Source of the DNA: Neckera pumila
Taxonomy: Eukaryota > Streptophyta > Bryopsida > Hypnales > Neckeraceae
Assembly (NCBI GenBank): GCA_963969595.1
Contig: OZ018412.1
Coordinates: forward strand, 1,304,501 to 1,368,500
DNA length: 64,000 bases
Reading direction: 5' to 3'
Part shown: positions 47,362-60,297 of the stretch, in pieces
How positions within the stretch are numbered: position 1 is the first letter of the stretch
Layout of the letters: each line of letters begins with the position of its first letter
Translations under genes and position numbers: made by a program
Notes under the pieces: model-generated
Told to the model about the DNA's origin: nothing
Databases searched by the model: none
Seen by the model: only the letters and a program-made list of their open reading frames with translations

Positions 47362-48416
47362 TTAACCCCTAAAGGACCAACATGCGTTTTTTGGCCATAT
47401 AGAAATTTTGGGCAAGTACATGTGACTAGAGATATCCATATTTGAGGCTGAAATTTTAATAGATGGTTGGGGCAAGGAATATCTTCATGTGTACCAAGTT
47501 TCATGACATTTCAAAATACGAGTCAAAAGTTGTGACCTAATATGTTACTTTTTTTCATAACTGGGTAGTTTGGGTAGATAAAAAAAAATCATTTTTTCCG
47601 GATTTTTTTTTTTGAAATTGGTTTTCTACATTTATATATACGTAAAAAGCTTTGAGTCATTCCATTTCAATCAATGAGTCAAAAGTTATGAGTTTTTTTG
47701 AATTGCGGGCAATTATAGATTCTCTACTCTAAAAAAACTTTAAAGTCGTTTATTTAACTCAATTTTCAATATTTTTGGAAAACAATAAAATCCTAGGATG
47801 TAGATTGATTATTACAACGTTAAAACCGTTGGGATTGGCATTTTTAAATTCTATGATTAAACTTTTAACAATTTAGTATTTTGAGTCATTTTCTACTTCT
47901 TTCTACTTACTTTTTTTTTTCTATATGTTGTATTGTACATTGTTTATTTCAACATTTCAACCTTTGGGATTGAAAATTTTCAATTCCATAATTAAATTCT
48001 TAACAAATTAGTATTTTGAATCATTCTCTATTTCTTTCTACTTACTATTTTTTTCCTATATATTGAACAATTCCAAGTGATTTGAAATTTTTTAAGCATG
48101 TAGCCAACCTGCCTTGAAGAATGACCCCAAAGAAGCACCACCAACGTGGACATTTTTTCATCCAAATGTGAAATTTTTCAAGCATGTAGCCAACCTGCCT
48201 TGAAGAATGACCCCAAAGAAGCACCATCAACGTGGACATTTTTTCATCCAAATGTGACTTTGTGAAGTACAGCTACCCTGTTTTTTACAAGGCCTAAAAA
48301 CTCTATCGGTTGCATGTGTCCAAAAATGTTTTATTCTAAGATTTTGTAATTGTACTAGAAATGGCAATTTTGGAGCAGTTTTGGCAAAAACGTAGTAAAA
48401 AACCTTTAGAGATTAA
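47362..48416. mobile_element. TTAA MITE (1.05 kb)
   Basis: Starts TTAACCCCTAAAGGACC and ends AACCTTTAGAGATTAA. Internal blocks are shared with 24324 and 28375. It contains an 86-bp direct duplication: CATGTAGCCAACCTGCC occurs at 48097 and again at 48183. Confidence 0.75.
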
Positions 48417-49084
48417 CCAATACTTCATTCTCTACCTACCTATAAAAAGATATTGTAGAGATTCCACCTTGCCCAAAAGGATCTAAACATTAAGCACTCA
48501 TTACAAATAGTTTAAAGGGAGTCTACACTATTGCACCTACATAGTTATTTTCAATATTTTAGAAATAAAGACTACTAATAAAAAATAATAATCTTTATAA
48601 TAAATCCAACTTTTTTCAACATTTAATTTTGTACGTGATTATCGGGGGCCCACACGACTTGCTGCCCTGCCCTACCAGCTAGGTCCCATAGAGCTCATTA
48701 TGGTTGATGCTGGCGCCATGGACATAGTTTCTGAACTAATCAATGTAATATAACAAAGGAAAAGCCTCTGGTATTATCAAAATGCCTCCCTAAGAGCCAA
48801 AATGGCCATGAGTAACTCCCTCCATGTCTTTAGGAATAGAGATCTATGCGGTGCATCTTGAACTACGCCATGTAAAGAAGTTGGATTACCAGCGAGTGTA
48901 CCATCTCCATCCCCAACCAGAACGAACAGGGTAGAAGACAGTTCCAATGTGACTTGAAAGAATTTGACAATGGTAGAAAGGTCAAGCATTCATAACATGA
49001 TGAACCAATAGTAGAAAAACACTTTTCTTCCCACAAAATGTTCCAGACAAGAAATTGACGTGCACAACAATAGTGCAATAGCGC
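48417..49084. other. No gene recognised
   Basis: Short open frames on the minus strand have no recognisable domain or splice context. Confidence 0.35.
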
Positions 49085-49629
49085 AACCTCTCTTAGTGCA
49101 TAGTGCGGGGATTATGCACTAAGAGAGGTTTATGCAATAAGAGAGGTTCTGTCAGAACTTTGACTAACGTGGCCTCTCACTATGGGGCCTCCAACTACTG
49201 TCAGTCATAAATATCACGACCTCTCTTAGTGCATACTAGTGTGACCCTGTGCCGTTGGCCCAATTTTCATCTACTCCCGGTTCCACTCCTGGTTCTACTT
49301 CCGATTCTACTCCCAGTTCTACTCCCGGTTCCACTCCCAGTACCAAGAACGCCACCAAAATCAAAATAAAAGTAATTTTCTATTTTTTTAATCAATAAAT
49401 ACTTTGAGATTCAATAACTTTTGCACCACCGCTCCAAACGCCACGAAACCAAGCCGGTGCACCCCTCCTCGGCGAGAGCTTTCCGACGGTACCAAGCACG
49501 CGGCCGGGGGACGCACGGTCAGGAAGTTGTCCATGCTACAAACAAAACAAAACAAAACAAACAAACAAACAAACAGCCTGATTTAAGGTATTGATATGCA
49601 CTAAGACAATATGCACTAAGAGAGGTTCT
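49085..49629. mobile_element. Cluster of small MITE ends, TATGCACTAAGAGAGG
   Basis: AACCTCTCTTAGTGCATA at 49085-49102 faces its inverse at 49113-49130, forming a hairpin. Another inverse end lies at 49217-49235 and direct ends lie near 49594-49627. The 49113-49235 unit (about 120 bp) looks like a complete short element with TIRs. Between the ends are 12-bp GGTTCTACTCCC-type repeats (49274-49345) and AAAC/AAAAC simple repeats (49538-49575). Confidence 0.55.
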
Positions 49630-49949
49630 ACTATATTGAATTAAGTCACAACCACACAGAGCACTCATGTTTCTCGCACTTTCATTGGTTGGGGTCGAGG
49701 TTAATCTCTGCAGCTAGTATTGAAAATTGTGCTCTTGTTCGGATGTGGTACACGCCAAACAAGAGAGGGCACTGTAGCTTGGAGTGCAACAAGTGATTTT
49801 GGAGAGGCTGGCAGCAGAATACCTCAAATTGGTCAACTGCTAGGACAAATAAAGAACCCCATCCGCGCCAAATGATTTGGCTTGGCAGTAAAGCGTCGAC
49901 CGCTGGAGATGCTCTAAATATAACCGCAACTAAGATTACAACCTAATTA

Positions 49950-50661
49950 TCCAACTTATCAGCCAATCACAGCTTCAGAATGCCCCTAGTAAAAGCAAAG
50001 GGGCCCCTCTCAAGTCGTAGACTTGTAGGTTGAATCAATCGCAACCGTCAGAAGTCAACTGCCATATCTTAGTGGAACCGCCCCGATGCGTCCGCCCGTC
50101 CCCTCCCTATTGTCCCCTCCCTAATCAGTCGTTTCCGGCTCCTCTGCTTCCAGGCGTCCGTCAGTCGACCCCAGTCCCCACCTCGGCACCACCATCTTCG
50201 CTCATCTCCGCTCCTCAGTCCCTTGCATTCCCCGCAGCTCGCGCAGCTCGTGCGACGGGTTCTCACTCTGGCCTTGACTTGACTCAACTTATCAGACGTC
50301 CCCCTACTCATGCGCCAGAAAACTTCGGATGAGTCAAAGAAACTCCTCTGTAATCATCAGTTTTGGAGCCACACATTCTCGTTCAAACATGGCGCTGCGG
50401 AAGAATGACGACTGATTGCGAGGTGGAGCTCAGTCTCGATCGGAAAGGAGGGACCCGAGGGGAGGCGGAGCCGCGAGAGGCGATGGAGATTTCGGGGGGT
50501 CCGACGCTGCATGTGGAGATGGGAGTCGCAATTTGTAGGGTTTTGTGTGGAAGGATCGGATTGTCTCTGTGAAAGGACGGATTGCTGTAGTTTTAAAAAT
50601 CGTGTGGAGTGTCAGCAGTGGGGATTAGTTGGAGAGGTTGGGCGTAGGGGCAGTGGATTCG
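49950..50661 (+). promoter_or_regulatory. EXO84 upstream region and 5' UTR
   Basis: A GC- and CpG-rich block precedes the EXO84 start codon. No TATA box or defined element could be assigned. Short open frames on both strands are compositional. Confidence 0.45.
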
Positions 50662-53600
50662 ATGGCGCAGGCAGTGAGGGGTTCTTCTGGGAGGTCGCGG
50701 CCTGCGAGCACGCTCGGGAGGGCGCCGGTTCTCAAGTCATCTTTTAATGGGGTCCGCGACGAGAAGGAGGCGACGATGGGGAGGAAGGATTCGAAGGAGG
50801 CTTATAAAGGGCAATCGATGAGTGAGAAGGTATGTGTAGGGTTTCTGTCTGCGAGGGTTCACTCGGACGGGATTGGGGGCTTTGCTGGGTTTTCTTCGGG
50901 TTTGTTGTTTGTTGTTTGATTAGGCCACTTTGTTGGTCGGAATTCGCCTTTTAGGTTTTAAGGTAGGGACACCCGAATTGCCAGTGAACATAGTTCCTCT
51001 AATTTAACTGGAGAGAGTTTTATATTTTCTTGTCAGTAAAGGAAAGCAAAGACGATTTCAATGCACCAAAGAATGTATTATTTGGATGCCATGTGCAAAA
51101 AGTTATCGAAGTTCAAAATTGTATTGGTAGTTGACCAAAATCGACAACTTGAACAGATGTTCAGGTGGTCTCTTTACTCCCAGTCAATATGCATCCATAG
51201 GGTCGTGATTTTGGGTGTCCTTACCTTTCAAAGAATTTTTTAAATTTTAATTGCGTTGTTTGTTGGATTTTCGTCGACGAAATTCAACAAGCTAAGATAG
51301 GGGGAACCTGTCCCAGGTTTGGGTGGATTCTCTTTTTAGAAGGGAACCTTTTAAACTCAGGCTGTTCCCCATTTGTTAGAGCGTTCCAATTCGCTTAACT
51401 ACGCATTTTTTGGAAGTGTTTTGAGTTTTCAAAGTTTACTTGTAGGATGATTAAGACCATGGACAGGTTTAACTCTTCAGCTGTGTACATTGTCATAGTC
51501 GTTAGAATCAAAACATGTATTTGTCGGTAACATTTACCTCACTTATGACCTGCTCGTGGTGAAAGATCTCCCGAGAGAAAGTTTCCCTACCGTACTGCAA
51601 TCACCCGCTATTTGTGAGAGTTGGATTGACTTGTAATTTGGTTTTGACAGGGCATTCGGATGATATGTGAGGAGCTTATTGAGTTGCAGAAAGTCTCTGC
51701 TGATACTATGCGAAAAAGTGTCTATGAAAACTACACTGTATTTATCAGGTTTTTGCTCATTTACTTGTACCTAAGGAGAGATCTTTTTCTCGACTTGGTC
51801 TCTATCCAATTACTGAAAGATGACTGCTTTTGACTGTTGACACGCCGGCAACATTAGTGCTGGACAGCTGCTATAATTACGCGTCGCAAGCCTTTAGTCT
51901 CTTTTGATATCAATATTTTAGTGCTCCAGATTCAACAATCGAAAGAGTGCAAGCTATAGATTACTCTTGATTGTTAAACGTGAAGTTCACAAAATATGTT
52001 TATTAGCTCCTCTTTTAATTTGATGCACGTTTCGTTGTTTGTAAACGCAAATAATTAACGAAGACTTTTTTTTTGCTTCTGAAGGACTTCACAAGAAATC
52101 ACAGACTTAGAGGGTGAAATCACAGCAATGAATGAGATGCTTCAAACCCAAGCAGCTCTGGTGCGCACTTTAGCTGAAAGTGGAGCTTCGATACCATTAA
52201 GCTCATCAGGGGAAACTCTGGCAAGGGACCATTTCAAGGATGATGTCGAACCCACTGACGTGGTAAAGCGAATAGAGCTTCTCCCTGAGGCACTGGACGT
52301 GCTCGTGGCCGAAAGGAAAGTGGATGATGCACTTGCTTTGCTTGCTGAAGGTGAGGATTTAGTGGCACGCGGAAATGTGGGAGTTGAAGGCTTGAGTGAC
52401 GACAGGATTACGCAATTAGAAGAGAAGTTGGCAGAAAGGAAAGCAGGTTTAGCTGCTTATTTAGCAGAAGCAGTGCAACAACCTACTGTTAGAGGACTGG
52501 AACTCAGGTCTGCAATTTCGGCTTTAGATAGACTGGGTGACGGTACTCGTGCGCATACACTCTTGTTGCAATCCCATGAAGACAGGTTGAAGCACAATCT
52601 GGATTCGCTGCAACAGAGTGGAACCTCATATGGAACCATATATACAACTGCTGTCTCACAGTTGGTTTTCTCTGCCATCTCTCAGGTAAGGATTTTCTGT
52701 ACAAACCTCCAGACTCTATCGTTCTGCAGAATCCAGAACATCGGTCGTTAACTTGAGCTGGTTTTTAGTCATTATGATTTGTAAGGTAGATGATACTATT
52801 TTAGTGATTTATAAAAATATACGTTGAGTGTGATTTGGGGGAGGTTTATAGAGCTGTGGAGAGATTTTGGGTAGAAGAGCCAAGTCTGTTGAGGCCAATT
52901 TTTTTATCACTATTTATGAATATCTTATGCAATTTCAAAGTGGTAGTGTAGATCAGTGAAGTGACAGTGGCCAACCTCATTTGCAGGCAAAGATCGGTCC
53001 TTAGACAATTTAGCGAAGTCATGTGTAAACCACTTTGCTAATATGTCCACTCTAGTTTATGTATTGATGAGTTGCTGTCGGTAGCAGGGTCATTGTAGGA
53101 GACTGGATCAGGTTTCTAACGGTTTTAGTATGTTTACAGGCATCGAGAGATTCGGTGACAGTATTTGGTGAAGTCCCAAAGTATGCTTCAGAGATAGTTC
53201 TCTGGGCAGGTGAGGTGACGGAAATGGGTGCTTCTGTTATTAAACGGAATGTACTGATGTCATCTGCTGTAGCTGGAGGTCTGCGCGCCGCTGTGGAATG
53301 TGTTCAAATTGCCCTCGGACACTGCGCTTTGTTAGAAGAGCAGGGTTTGATGCTCTGCGCAACACTTTCGAAGCTTGTGCGACCCAGTGTAGAACAGGCC
53401 TTGAAGGCGAATTTGACTAGTTTAGTGGAAAGTGTGAGCTCATTCGTTGCAGTTGACAACTGGACCCTGGATACCTCTCGTCAAGGGGGTCCCCGCGGAA
53501 CTGTGTCAAATCTAAGACTTTCCACTAGTGGTCACCGCTTCCTCTTGCTATTGCAGGTGGGTGTGTTCATCTTTGTATTGCTACAGTATTGTTCAGCATC

Positions 53601-55724
53601 TTACTTGCTTCCATTCCTGTCCCATTGTTTTCTGAACGAATTCTATACTTAGAGAGGTTGTACTTGTGGTGGGTCAAGCTAGCGTCTATAATGGTGTCGC
53701 GGAGTCTGTAATGATCTGTTGTTGGAAAATATTGTGGACTTAGGACTTCTTGGAAGACTTGCCAGCTCTCGTCAGCATTCAGTTGGGTGGAGCTGCATTG
53801 GAAGGTGTAGCTGAAACGTTTGAAGAATATATGTTCATGCTTATCAAGGCGCTACCTGGTCAAGAGGTCGAGGAGGAAGGCAAAAGGAAGGTCAGTTTTT
53901 GAGAAGCATTTACGGTTGTTACTAAACATTATCTCCTAGCCAAACTTGACAAATCTTGTGCTTGTGTAGCAAATGATTAAATGAACTTTCTTAGTTCTGT
54001 TCGCAGGTCTGATTCTACCATTGTAATTAGATTCTCGTATTTAGCTTCCTCTAAAATTTATGCAACTGGATTTTCTTCTGTAGGTTCAAATGGCAGCCAG
54101 CGAGGACCAGCAGCTGTCACTCCTGGGTAATGCTGCCGCTCTCGTTGATGAGCTTGTGGCAGCCGCAGCTTCCAAAATTTTGCCAGGTGCTGTGCAAGCT
54201 GGAGATTCAAAGCCTCCACGCTCATCAACTTTGACAGCTCGTTCACCTGAACTCAAGGACCTGCGGCGGCAGCTCCAGGTGCATGTGGAATCGCTAAAAT
54301 TCCATCTCTGCAATGGGATAATCATAAGCCTTTGCTACGATGAGTATGGAAGCAAGTTAAGCGCAACAACTTATTTCCAGGTTGATTCTGAGATGCCCAC
54401 ATGGCCGGAGAATCCCCAGCCAACAATTCTTTTTCAGGTATGTTCCTATCTTTTCTTCTACTCCGTAATATAGATTGGAGCATCTCTTATTAATAGAGAA
54501 GTCTGAGACATGTTACAATTGCCATGGTTTACATTGGGAACTGCTTTAATTTGCATTGCAATTCCTTGGGTTTAATGCGGCTAGGTTTTCCAGAACATTC
54601 CCGTTTTCTGGGAGGGGGGCGGTGCGGGAGTTCTACTATGTCTCTGTCGTGTTATTTTACATCCCTGATGTTCGCCGTTACTGACATGCATTTTTGGTGT
54701 GGCAGTCTCTATTTCAAAAGTTAGTATCCATTCATCAGGTAGCGGGGCATGTGCTAGCAGGGAGGGACAGGGTTACCCAGCTTTTCCTTATACGTCTCAC
54801 CGAGACATTCGTCAAAGATTTGAGTACAAACCCGGAGCTCTGGGTTTTGATTGAAGAGGATCCAGGTAGTTTGGGTCCACTTGGCTTGCAGCAGTATATA
54901 TTCGACATGCAATTTCTTACCCTGCTTGCAAGGAACATGGGATTTTTATCGAGGACTGTGATTCAAGCCATCTCGCAGGAAGAAGAGCGAATGAAGGAAG
55001 CATACATGTTTGGTGGAGCTGATCTTGGCAGGTCTGTGTTGTCAATAATAACTAAAAAGATGTCTCCAATTTATCTGAAATTAGACTGATTTTATAACTT
55101 CGAATTTTACATATTCTACAATCATGAATACAAACTTATGTTTCTACATATACCTCTACTGCCCAAGCCAAAAATAGGAAGTTCACTTTAGAAGCTTATG
55201 GTTGATTACAATAACTTTCAAACATAATTAACTTCAGACAAAAATAGGAAGTCCACTGTAGAAGCTTATGGTTGATTACAATAACTTTCAAACATAATTA
55301 ACTTCAGAAATAAAACATTTTAGGAAGCTTGAAGGAAGGTAACAAAATGTATCAATAGAAAGAAGATATCTTACTTGCATTATTAACTCCTGGAGATATG
55401 GAGGTGGCCGCTTTAGGCCCTCTGGGCACGTAAGGGTTAAATAGTCCGGGAGTTCAGAGATTGCAGTTCTGTAGTCCCAGGCTCTTCAAAAGACCATGAT
55501 CTGATGGCAACGCAGGGTATTTTGTATATTGGTTGTACTCCTCCATTGAGCTAATTCTTCAATCTTGTGGTTTCCAATGCAGGGATCTGCCGGATCCAGA
55601 ATGGCTACAGGCTACATTGCGCGAGACTTTCAGCAAATTAATGGACGAGTGGTTTGGAATCAGTGGAATTGCAATTCGGGATGTCAGTGATGTTCAGTCG
55701 GTGTCATCAATGCGATCCGAATGA
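50662..55724 (+). CDS. EXO84: Exocyst complex subunit EXO84, eight exons, intact
   Basis: EXO84 is one of eight exocyst subunits, tethering secretory vesicles to the plasma membrane before SNARE fusion. Exons: 50662-50829, 51651-51748, 52085-52685, 53140-53556, 53744-53890, 54084-54437, 54706-55031 and 55583-55724. All have GT-AG borders and the phases agree, giving 2253 nt (750 aa plus TGA). Plant EXO84 proteins are about this length. Residues 57-120 hold the N-terminal coiled-coil (ENYTVFIRTSQEITDLEGEI). Further family hallmarks are AERKVDDALALLAEGE, LRSAISALDRLGDGTRAHTL, AAVECVQIALGHCALLEEQG, the exon 5 core DFLEDLPALVSIQLGG (about 429-444) and GPLGLQQYIFDMQF. The Ser/Arg/Lys-rich first 56 residues look unstructured. 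The start is the ATG of GATGGCGCAG in the GC-rich 5' block. No stop or frameshift, unlike every element gene in the window. Introns are AT-rich; the last holds a 70-bp duplication. Confident family call; the paralogue (A, B or C) cannot be decided. Confidence 0.93.
55171..55309. repeat. 70-bp tandem duplication in EXO84 intron 7
   Basis: AAAATAGGAAGTTCACTTTA starts a unit at 55171 that repeats at 55241 with two or three base changes. Confidence 0.9.
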
Positions 55725-56562
55725 GATTTGGGATGTGGGTTTTGGGATGCGGGCTAATTTATTTTTCTAAATCTAACCAGCTCTCATGGATTTTGAGTAG
55801 TTCTGATGTATGTTATCGCCATAAACCCTAAACCATGAGGGGGTCTTGGTGCCATACCTACTCTACCCCGAAAATGGAATTAGGTACAGTAGTCTGGGGT
55901 CAGGTGATAAATTTGATGTTAGTATTAATTGAAGCCATTTTTTTGCTGTCCAAGTGAGGGCATGCATTGTGCGTTCTCTATCAGGGGGCGGCATTGAAGG
56001 TTGCAATCCGCAAGGAGTGCTGTTCATGAAGGAATCTATGGTAAATTGACAAATCTATACTAAATTTTGAGCATCATTGCAATGTGGACAGCTGAAGTTG
56101 CTCGTTCTTGGGCAATACCATACATTTCTGAGTGTACATCTACAATGTATACTAACTTTTCCTCAACTGTTTTCTTCTATACAGGTACCCATGTGAAATG
56201 TGCAGTACACATGCTGAATTGATGTGCAGTTGTATAGAGAACTTGGTGGAAGCATGCGAACTTGGACGTAAGTTGCGTGTTCGTGAATGAGTTTGAAGTT
56301 CGTCTTGTTTCTGCTAGTGTCTGCAATTCAGAATCACTTGCATTCACCAGAGTGCTGCTGTGGGTTGCTGCGGAACTGTTAGTACAGCTTTGGGGATTTC
56401 TATTCTGTGTTTCATGCCTTGACATGTGGAAGGCAGTCATGTGGAGAAATGACAGCCTATCTGTATAATTATTTGATATCTTAATCTATAAGTTATGCCC
56501 AATGCGTGCAAAAGTTGGAATATTTGCAGCTGAAATGTACGCTGTCCTACTGGGTTTAGACC
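55725..56562 (+). other. EXO84 3' region
   Basis: No further coding exon is seen after the stop. Likely 3' UTR followed by intergenic sequence. Small open frames on both strands near 56180-56470 have no support. Confidence 0.5.
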
Positions 56563-57488
56563 TTAACCCCTAAAGGACCGATTGTCCCCTCGGGGGACAA
56601 TTTGGGTCCGGGCAGGTTCCTACGATCTCAATTTTTAGTAATATTTTTCGGGGTTTTTTGAGGTTGTGTATTTTTGCAAGATCTTTGTGAATATATAATT
56701 TTTATTTTAATTGATGCCTGGGAGCAAAAGTTATGGCACAATAAGTAAAATTGAAATTTTGCGGGCAGCACAAAAAAAATCAGAAAAAGTCAAAATAATT
56801 TTTTTTCAAATTTTTTCTTCAAAGATTATTTTTGTCTACATGTGAAGCTTTGTTTCATTCAATTTGGACTAATAATGAGAAAGTTATGGACAATCTTAGT
56901 TTTTCGGGCAATCTTGTTATGAAAAAATAAGTTGTAGAATTCATTTTTAAATGCAATTTTGAGAATTTTTCAGAAAAAATTGTTAGAAAGGGTTAGATTT
57001 TCTTGCTAGAACAATCTTCACCGTTGGGATTATTGTGATTTAATTCCATCTAAAAGCTATTAACAATTTAGTTTTTTCTTCAATCTTAAACCCACTTCTA
57101 CTTAACAATTTTTTAATGAGTGAAAATTAATTGCTTTTTTTCCTAAATTTTTTTGGTAGATTCTCAACTCAACTACTTAACATAAATAAGTAGAAAATCG
57201 AAATCAGTAGTTCAAAAAATTTGAACTAAAAAGATTCAAAGTCAAAAAATCTAGTCAAACAAGGTGGAAAAGAACTTGTTTTCTTCACTTTAAATGCATA
57301 TATCTTGCAATCTATGTGGTCAAAGTTTCTGAAATTTCTTCCACATATTCATATACTAGTCAATTATAAGATCTCACGGTTGGATATGCAAAAGAAAACA
57401 ATTTTTAAAGCTCTTTTCTCTTTACAATAGAAATGATAGTTTTGAATGGTTTTTGGTCGGAAAATCACCTCGGTCCTTTAGGGGTTAA
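56563..57488. mobile_element. TTAA MITE (926 bp), best-preserved copy
   Basis: Starts TTAACCCCTAAAGGACCGA and ends TCGGTCCTTTAGGGGTTAA: a near-perfect terminal inverted repeat including the TTAA at both sides. A subterminal palindrome, TTGTCCCCTCGGGGGACAA, is present. The interior is AT-rich and non-coding. Confidence 0.85.
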
Positions 57489-59031
57489 AGCCAACTTCTT
57501 CGTTAAGCCTATGCTGACCATACAAACTCCAACTCTTGTTGACATTTCAATACTCAATTGTAGAGGCGGTTTTGCCGAGGAAGCTGCAATTGAATTGACA
57601 GCAAAGTAAGGTAGGCTCGAATTCGTTCGGGCATTTAGAACCGCCCTTGTAAATGGCATTGGAATGGACTGGAGGTGGTTTTTGAATTGACCTTCATTGT
57701 CATTAAATGAATCAAGAAAATTACGATTCATTATTGTAAGAGCCAATCAATCTTCTTTCTTTTCCATTTCTTTTTAGAAGTTGCACTGAATACTTTATGA
57801 AAGACCTAGGATCACAAATAGGGACCTACAACACATCTCATTCGAAATTTCATTACTAATGAAAAAATGATCCAAAAAAGTAGGAGGGAGCTTGGGTTAG
57901 ACGCCAATTCTTCCTATCTTTCATGAAAAACTTATTCAAAAACATTTTGAGCAGTTTCACCTGCCCAAAATTCAGATCCAGTGCTTAGATGGTCGGTTTA
58001 TGGATGGACTACCTTAACTTAGTGAAGAAACTAACAAGTGAAAATCTTGGAGTTTTGGAATACCGTAAGGAGATGTTAGGGTTTGCACTTTCATCCTTGC
58101 AGACTATGTTACTTGTTTCCTAATCTGTCTCTGCTTCATTCTGAGCCTCAGAATCTTCTCTCAAAATATTATCCCCCAAGTAATAGTACCTTTATTATAG
58201 AGATTTCAAGCTCTATCGGATTCACATTTGGATCCCATAAGGTTGGTGGTTCAATTCCTATTGGTAGCTATAGCCTTTGTTGGCATGAAAATACTTGCTA
58301 CATGTGCTTGCTCTATTTTTAACCCTTGAATGCTTGGCTGGTGACCGTGGAAATCATTTCTTTTGGCATTTATATGACATCATCTACTTTGAAAAAAACA
58401 AAAGGGCTCAATGGAGGTCAAAATATTGTAGAAGACCTCCCCTTTTCACAATAGAATTCCAAAGATGAATAGTTGCACTTCTATCCCCCCACATGATATT
58501 CCCTATCATTCATCAGTAGCAAAACGTCCGCTTCAATGTTTAAGAGTTAACCACTGATTTCAAGCCTCATTGTCATTGTCTATCACTCTGTTTATTGCCT
58601 TGAGATGAAGTCATGCGTCTACTGCAAGTCATAAAGTTTTCAAATTTTGCGGGAAAAATTTGAAATTATTGTGAATTTTGTAAGAAAAAAATGAAGAAAA
58701 TTCATTTCAAATGCAAAAAATACTCAAAAGATCTAAACTTTCACCCTAGATGTGTGTTATAATGTATAACATCATGGTCTAAACCAAACTTACCATATCA
58801 CTCAAATAGTAGAAAATCAACAAACCATGGTTATAGATCCAAAGTTCATATTGCTATAAAATATTGAAATTTACGAGTTTTTCAAAATTTCAAATTGCAG
58901 TTGAAATTGCACTTGATAAGTTTTTTTTTTCATTTGTTGAAATAAAAATAAAAAATATCATTTTTATGGCTAAGATTCACATTAAGAGTAAATAGCAAGA
59001 AATGGCCACTATAAGGGTGATCCATGGCTTT
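57489..59031. other. Intergenic, one small MITE
   Basis: No supportable gene. Contains the family 2 MITE at 58319-58550. Confidence 0.4.
58319..58550. mobile_element. Short TTAA MITE, family 2 (232 bp)
   Basis: Starts TTAACCCTTGAATGC and ends CAATGTTTAAGAGTTAA. Homologous to 28619-28857. Confidence 0.65.
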
Positions 59032-59092
59032 TTCTTCTTCTTCTTCTTCTTCTTCTTCTTCTTCTTCTTCTTCTTCTTCTTCTTCTTCTTTA
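59032..59092 (+). repeat. (TTC)n microsatellite
   Basis: About twenty CTT/TTC units directly before the first unit of the tandem array. Confidence 0.95.
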
Positions 59093-60297
59093 GTTATAGT
59101 ATATATATATTTTTTTAATTTTAGGGAAATCCCTATTATTTCTATGACTATGTGAAATATATCAATTTGCCATCTTATTAGTTACCACATATTTATATTG
59201 GGTAACAAAAACTTTTTATTCCCAAAAATATTTAATTAGTAAACACATATTAGTCTCAAAGAAAATTACTATTGTTTTCTTTTAATAAGGATCTTGCTTA
59301 TAATTGCTATTTTTTACACATTAAGTGTGAATCTAGCTTACCTCTTGTCTATTGCTATGAATTACACATTTAGTGTAAATTTAGCTTCTTTTACTTTACT
59401 ATGAGTTACTTTTTACATTTCTTGTAAACTTAGTTGTGATTCTAAAAATACTGGATCCTGAGTCATCTTTATAAAATTTGGGACCTATCATTTCAAAATT
59501 AGGTGAGAGTCTCCAACTACTAGATGACATGTACAGTGGTCCCACCCACCCACCCAATATGGGTGGCGCTTTATGTGACTAATTTTCTTCACTATGGCAT
59601 AATGGTAATTCAAATTACTTCATTAAATGCCACTATGAAGCCTTCCCTCCAAATTAGTGACTATTTAGTTGCTGGAGCTTGCCCTATTTCACCATCTTGT
59701 TGTGACGGCTCTTTGTGGAGGTGGTTCGTGAGGAAGAAGTGTTTGTGCAACTCTTGAGCTTCTTATTCTACTTTGGGGAATGGCAAAGGTCTCTATGGAT
59801 AGTAGTTGGTTTTTTTAACTATGCTGGATGTACTTTGCTTTGTGATTTTTGTGACCTCTTAATTTTTCCTACATTGAACTTGTGATCTGTGACACAAATA
59901 GCAATTGGATGCAGCTGTAGACACCTGATACATCCTCACTAACATAACATTGGATTGTTGTGGTTTTGGGACGGGTACAGGTGAGGCTGCTCCTTCAGAT
60001 CTTGAGTTCCAACCTTGGATTTCTTGAGTGAAGACAATTTTCAAGCACACAAACTATTTGTGATTGTGATGTGCTTATTAAGGATATTTGCACCTTTTAG
60101 TGATTATTTGTATATACGGAGTTAACTTTAGGAGATACAATATTTCCTACAATGTCTCCTTGATACTTTTGTATTGCTGTTGAATTGTTAGGGCATGACT
60201 TATTCTTATAAAGTTATGCCTAATACATTTATTTGATTAAAGTTAGGTTTTGACAAGAGGAAGCCCAGTTTTGGGATGTTCAGTCTTGTTCCTTCTT
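59083..60297 (+). repeat. Tandem array unit 1 (1.2 kb)
   Basis: Near-identical to 61424-62627 at an offset of about 2329 bp. Landmarks in order: CCCACCCACCCACCCAATAT, TGTGACGGCTCTTTGTGG, CAACTCTTGAGCTTCTT, AATGGCAAAGGTCTC, ATCTGTGACACAAATAGCAA, GACACCTGATACATCC, GGGTACAGGTGAGGCTG, and an end at CAGTCTTGTTCCTTCTT. Small open frames recur in both copies without recognisable domains. Confidence 0.85.

Noticed and set aside
50030..50570. Plus- and minus-strand open frames upstream of EXO84
   Set aside because: GC-rich 5' region with compositional frames, no domain, and overlapping on both strands.
51560..51580. AGATCTCCCGAG in EXO84 intron 1 as a further palindrome copy
   Set aside because: Lacks the left GGGA arm and the outer bases; probably chance.
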